A stretch of 64,000 nt of DNA from Chryseobacterium sp. Marseille-Q5410 (GTDB taxonomy: Bacteria; Bacteroidota; Bacteroidia; Flavobacteriales; Weeksellaceae), in the NCBI GenBank assembly GCA_946892665.1, contig CAMPOT010000003.1, forward strand, positions 62,001 to 126,000, in the 5' to 3' direction. Under the pieces are notes generated by a model. The model saw nothing but the letters and a program-made list of their open reading frames with translations, searched no databases and was not told the DNA's origin. Of this stretch, positions 61,498-64,000 are shown in pieces; position 1 is the first letter of the stretch, and every line of letters starts with the position of its first letter. The position numbers and the translations under genes are program-made.

Positions 61498-63489
61498 ATG
61501 GCAGAAGTAACAGAGGGTGGTCATCATTTTGACACGAAGAAACTCACTGCAATGGGAGTGCTGGTTTCACTTGGAATTGTTTTCGGAGATATTGGTACCT
61601 CACCGCTTTATGTAATGAAAGCGATTGTGAATGCAAGAAAAGAAGGAGGTACTTTACCTTTCGATGAGTATATTGAAGGAGCGCTATCATGTATTATTTG
61701 GACGCTGACGTTGCAAACCACCATTAAATATGTCGTTATCGCACTTAGGGCAGATAACAAGGGGGAAGGTGGAATTCTTTCTTTGTACTCTTTGGTTAAA
61801 AGGCTCAAGAAAAAATGGCTGTATGTGGTGGCGATTATTGGGGCAGCCACATTGGTGGCAGACAGTGTGATAACGCCTTCTTTGACCGTAATGTCTGCAG
61901 TGGAAGGTTTGAAAATTTATAGTCCGAATACGCCCGTGGTTGCGATCACCCTTATTATTTTGGCGGTCGTCTTTTTCATTCAGCAATTCGGAACGGCTTC
62001 TATCGGGAAGTTTTTCGGTCCGGTGATGGTTCTTTGGTTCCTTGTTTTAGGAATTTTCGGTGGAATGCATATTTTCGATCATATCGAAATATTCAAAGCA
62101 TTTAATCCTTATTACGCATATAATTTAATTACTCATTCACCAAGTGCCATAGTCATTATGGGAGCGGTTTTTCTTTGTACAACCGGTGCAGAAGCGCTTT
62201 ATTCTGATCTTGGTCATTGCGGAATAAAAAATATCCGGGTGAGTTGGGCTTTTGTAAAAACAATGCTCATCCTTAATTATCTCGGTCAAGGAGCTTGGTT
62301 GCTGGATAATTATCATAAAGTTGCGGAAGGAATCAATCCACTGTTTGGTATCATGCCGGTTTGGGCTATTTTACCGGGAGTTATTTTGGCAACTGCAGCA
62401 GCAATTATTGCCAGCCAATCTGTAATTACAGGTTCATTTACGATGTTTTCAGAAGCAATGTCGATTTCTTTCTGGCCAAACCAGCAAATTGATTATCCAT
62501 CAGGAGTTAAAGGACAAATGTATATCCCGAGAATCAATTGGGGACTGATGGTGCTGTGTTTTATCGTGGTAATGTATTTTCAGCATTCCGAATCTATGGA
62601 AGCAGCGTACGGACTTACTATTACCATCACGATGATTATGACGACGTTGCTGTTGTTCTTTTGGTTGAGCAGAAACCGTGTGAACAAGGTTTTTGCCATC
62701 TCTTTTATTGTTGTTTATCTATTTATCGAACTCGGTTTCTTTTATGCCAATGTCATCAAATTCTTCGATGGAGGTTGGCTTACAGTAGCGCTGGGCGGAT
62801 TCATCGCGGTTTGCATGTATGCTTGGTATAATGGTAGATTAATTAAGGCTAAATTCATCAAATTCGTGAAACTGGATAAATATGTTTCTATCATTAAAGA
62901 TTTAAAACTTGATGAAACAATTCCTAAATATGCAACAAATCTTGCTTTCCTGAGCCGTGCTAAAAAAGAAGATGAAATTGAAGCTAAAATCATTTATTCC
63001 ATTATTCGAAAGCAACCTAAGCGAGCAGATCATTATTTTATCCTGAATATTATTAATCAGGAAGATCCTTTTACTTTTAAATATACGATTGACGAAATTA
63101 TGCCGGGCACGATTTACCGAATTAATTTCTTACTTGGTTTTAAGATAGACCGACGAATCAATGATTATTTCGATCAGGTTTTAGCGGATATGATGGAAGA
63201 AGGTACCATACCTTCCCGAAGCAGTCATCCGTCGCTTAGAAGCCACAATATTCCGCCAGATTTGAAGTATGTAATCATTGATAACACCTATATTAACGAT
63301 ACTTTATTAACGGTGAAAGAAAAATTGACCTTAAGTATTTACCATTTTGTGAAATATATTGGTAGTGACGATTTCAAAGCATGGGGAGTTTCGCCACACA
63401 ATGTTGTTGTGGAATCCGCGCCACTGCTGGATCCGACAATTGTGACCAAAAAAATTCAGCAAGTCAATTTTAAACATTACGACGCTTAA
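61498..63489 (+). CDS. kup: KUP/HAK/KT family potassium transporter
   Basis: 663-residue K+ uptake protein, with about 12 membrane helices in the first 450 residues and a cytoplasmic C-terminal domain. Signatures: LGIVFGDIGTSPLYVMKAI at about 25-43, GEGGILSLYSLVKR, TGAEALYSDLGHCG, and SQSVITGSFTMFSEAM. Driven by proton symport in E. coli Kup. Single gene with a terminator after it. Confidence 0.97.
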   Translation: MAEVTEGGHHFDTKKLTAMGVLVSLGIVFGDIGTSPLYVMKAIVNARKEGGTLPFDEYIEGALSCIIWTLTLQTTIKYVVIALRADNKGEGGILSLYSLVKRLKKKWLYVVAIIGAATLVADSVITPSLTVMSAVEGLKIYSPNTPVVAITLIILAVVFFIQQFGTASIGKFFGPVMVLWFLVLGIFGGMHIFDHIEIFKAFNPYYAYNLITHSPSAIVIMGAVFLCTTGAEALYSDLGHCGIKNIRVSWAFVKTMLILNYLGQGAWLLDNYHKVAEGINPLFGIMPVWAILPGVILATAAAIIASQSVITGSFTMFSEAMSISFWPNQQIDYPSGVKGQMYIPRINWGLMVLCFIVVMYFQHSESMEAAYGLTITITMIMTTLLLFFWLSRNRVNKVFAISFIVVYLFIELGFFYANVIKFFDGGWLTVALGGFIAVCMYAWYNGRLIKAKFIKFVKLDKYVSIIKDLKLDETIPKYATNLAFLSRAKKEDEIEAKIIYSIIRKQPKRADHYFILNIINQEDPFTFKYTIDEIMPGTIYRINFLLGFKIDRRINDYFDQVLADMMEEGTIPSRSSHPSLRSHNIPPDLKYVIIDNTYINDTLLTVKEKLTLSIYHFVKYIGSDDFKAWGVSPHNVVVESAPLLDPTIVTKKIQQVNFKHYDA

Positions 63490-63496
63490 CAAATCT

Positions 63497-63525
63497 TTCC
63501 CGGTTCATGCCGGGAATTTTTTTTT
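63497..63525 (+). terminator. Rho-independent terminator of kup
   Basis: TTCCCGG / CCGGGAA stem with loop TTCATG, followed by nine T. Confidence 0.9.
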
Positions 63526-63584
63526 GGTTGGTTCACCGGTTTTCATTTAGAATAAAATCAATAAATTTGTAGATAATTTTTTCA

Positions 63585-64000
63585 ATGGACACTAAACAGA
63601 AAGAACTTAATATAACAACGATAAAAGAGGTTTTAAGACAATACCTCCTAGAAAAAGGTTTTAGAAATACGCCCGAACGATACACCATTTTGGAAGAAAT
63701 ATACAATATGGAGCATCACTTCAATGTGGACGATCTTTACCTCCTCATGATGCAGAAAAAGTATCATGTTTCCAAAGCTACTATCTATAATACCATCGAA
63801 ATCTTTCTCGACGCTGGCCTTATACGCAAGCATCAATTTGGTGAAAAAACCCTCACTTCCTCGTCTTACGAAAAATCATACTTTGATAAACAACACGATC
63901 ATTTGGTGATTTACAAGAAAGATTCCGACAAGGAAATCGAAGAAATCATCGAGTTCTGTGATCCGAGAATTCAGGGAATTAAAGAAGCCATTGAAAGTGC
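63585..64000 (+). CDS. Fur family transcriptional regulator, partial
   Basis: First 138 codons of a metal- or peroxide-responsive repressor; the 3' end lies beyond the window. The N-terminal winged HTH covers about 12-85: R-N-T-P-E-R-Y-T-I-L-E-E-I-Y, then H-H-F-N-V-D-D-L-Y and VSKATIYNTIEIFLDAGLI. A short linker leads to the dimerisation domain with H-D-H-L-V-I-Y, the histidine-rich metal site, where the usual C-x-x-C before the H-x-H segment is replaced by other residues in this stretch. Whether it senses iron, zinc or peroxide cannot be told. ATG at 63585. Confidence 0.92.
   Translation, partial: MDTKQKELNITTIKEVLRQYLLEKGFRNTPERYTILEEIYNMEHHFNVDDLYLLMMQKKYHVSKATIYNTIEIFLDAGLIRKHQFGEKTLTSSSYEKSYFDKQHDHLVIYKKDSDKEIEEIIEFCDPRIQGIKEAIES

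Overview
The window is low-GC chromosomal DNA from a member of the Bacteroidota. It is most likely a Flavobacteriales bacterium near the Chryseobacterium/Kaistella group (Weeksellaceae). Three things point there. Putative promoters repeatedly carry the Bacteroidota -7 element TAnnTTTG, with no sigma70-type -10 boxes. A secreted alpha-amylase ends in a type IX secretion (T9SS) C-terminal domain. Several genes belong to lineage-restricted families (DUF4290 beside murA, DUF6341/DUF6427, DUF6952, DUF3109). The content is mostly housekeeping. I saw no insertion sequence, prophage, CRISPR array, rRNA operon or plasmid function; one tRNA gene (Ala-GGC) is present.

Layout. 1-9.5 kb: a PLP-dependent sulfur amino acid lyase (cut by the window edge, with an apparent frameshift at its start) divergent from an Lrp regulator; two esterases; an acyl-CoA desaturase; tyrS; a J-domain/KTSC protein overlapping tail-to-tail with a zinc-ribbon FAD monooxygenase; rlmF. 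9.5-16.4 kb: a compact minus-strand signalling operon of a REC-histidine kinase, a 1197-residue CHASE3-GAF hybrid kinase with three receiver domains, two single-domain response regulators, and stand-alone CheR and CheB, without any chemoreceptor, CheA or CheW. 16.5-34 kb: an oxidoreductase, a short SSB, hisS, tRNA-Ala, yceI, uvrA, small membrane and acetyltransferase genes, a peroxiredoxin-thioredoxin-DUF6952 operon, a haem-binding-domain protein followed by a frameshifted DCC1-type thiol oxidoreductase, DUF4290-murA, der and upp.

34-48 kb: comF; a large XRE/ScfR-type regulator divergent from the glyoxylate shunt genes aceB-aceA, with three GCGAAC half-sites placed over both promoters; queD, lpxH, a LuxE-like acyl-activating protein; the T9SS-exported GH13 amylase; a PAS-LuxR regulator; gapA-pfkA. 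48-51.6 kb: a Cys/His-rich small protein, a ZnuD-like TonB-dependent receptor and a lipoprotein, read here as a metal (probably zinc) uptake locus. 51.7-64 kb: trigger factor with a His-rich insertion, envelope and membrane genes (pssA, an LtaS-like sulfatase-fold enzyme), pdhB, a Kup potassium transporter and the start of a Fur-family regulator.

Points worth most attention: the aceBA/XRE operator architecture; the orphan CheB/CheR/hybrid-kinase cluster; MurA with Asp in place of the fosfomycin-target Cys; two one-base homopolymer frameshifts that are either real gene decay or sequence error; a DMT-transporter remnant; and an almost symmetric overlapping promoter pair between the DUF6341 and DUF6427 genes. 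All functions are inferred from sequence reading only; no database search was run.
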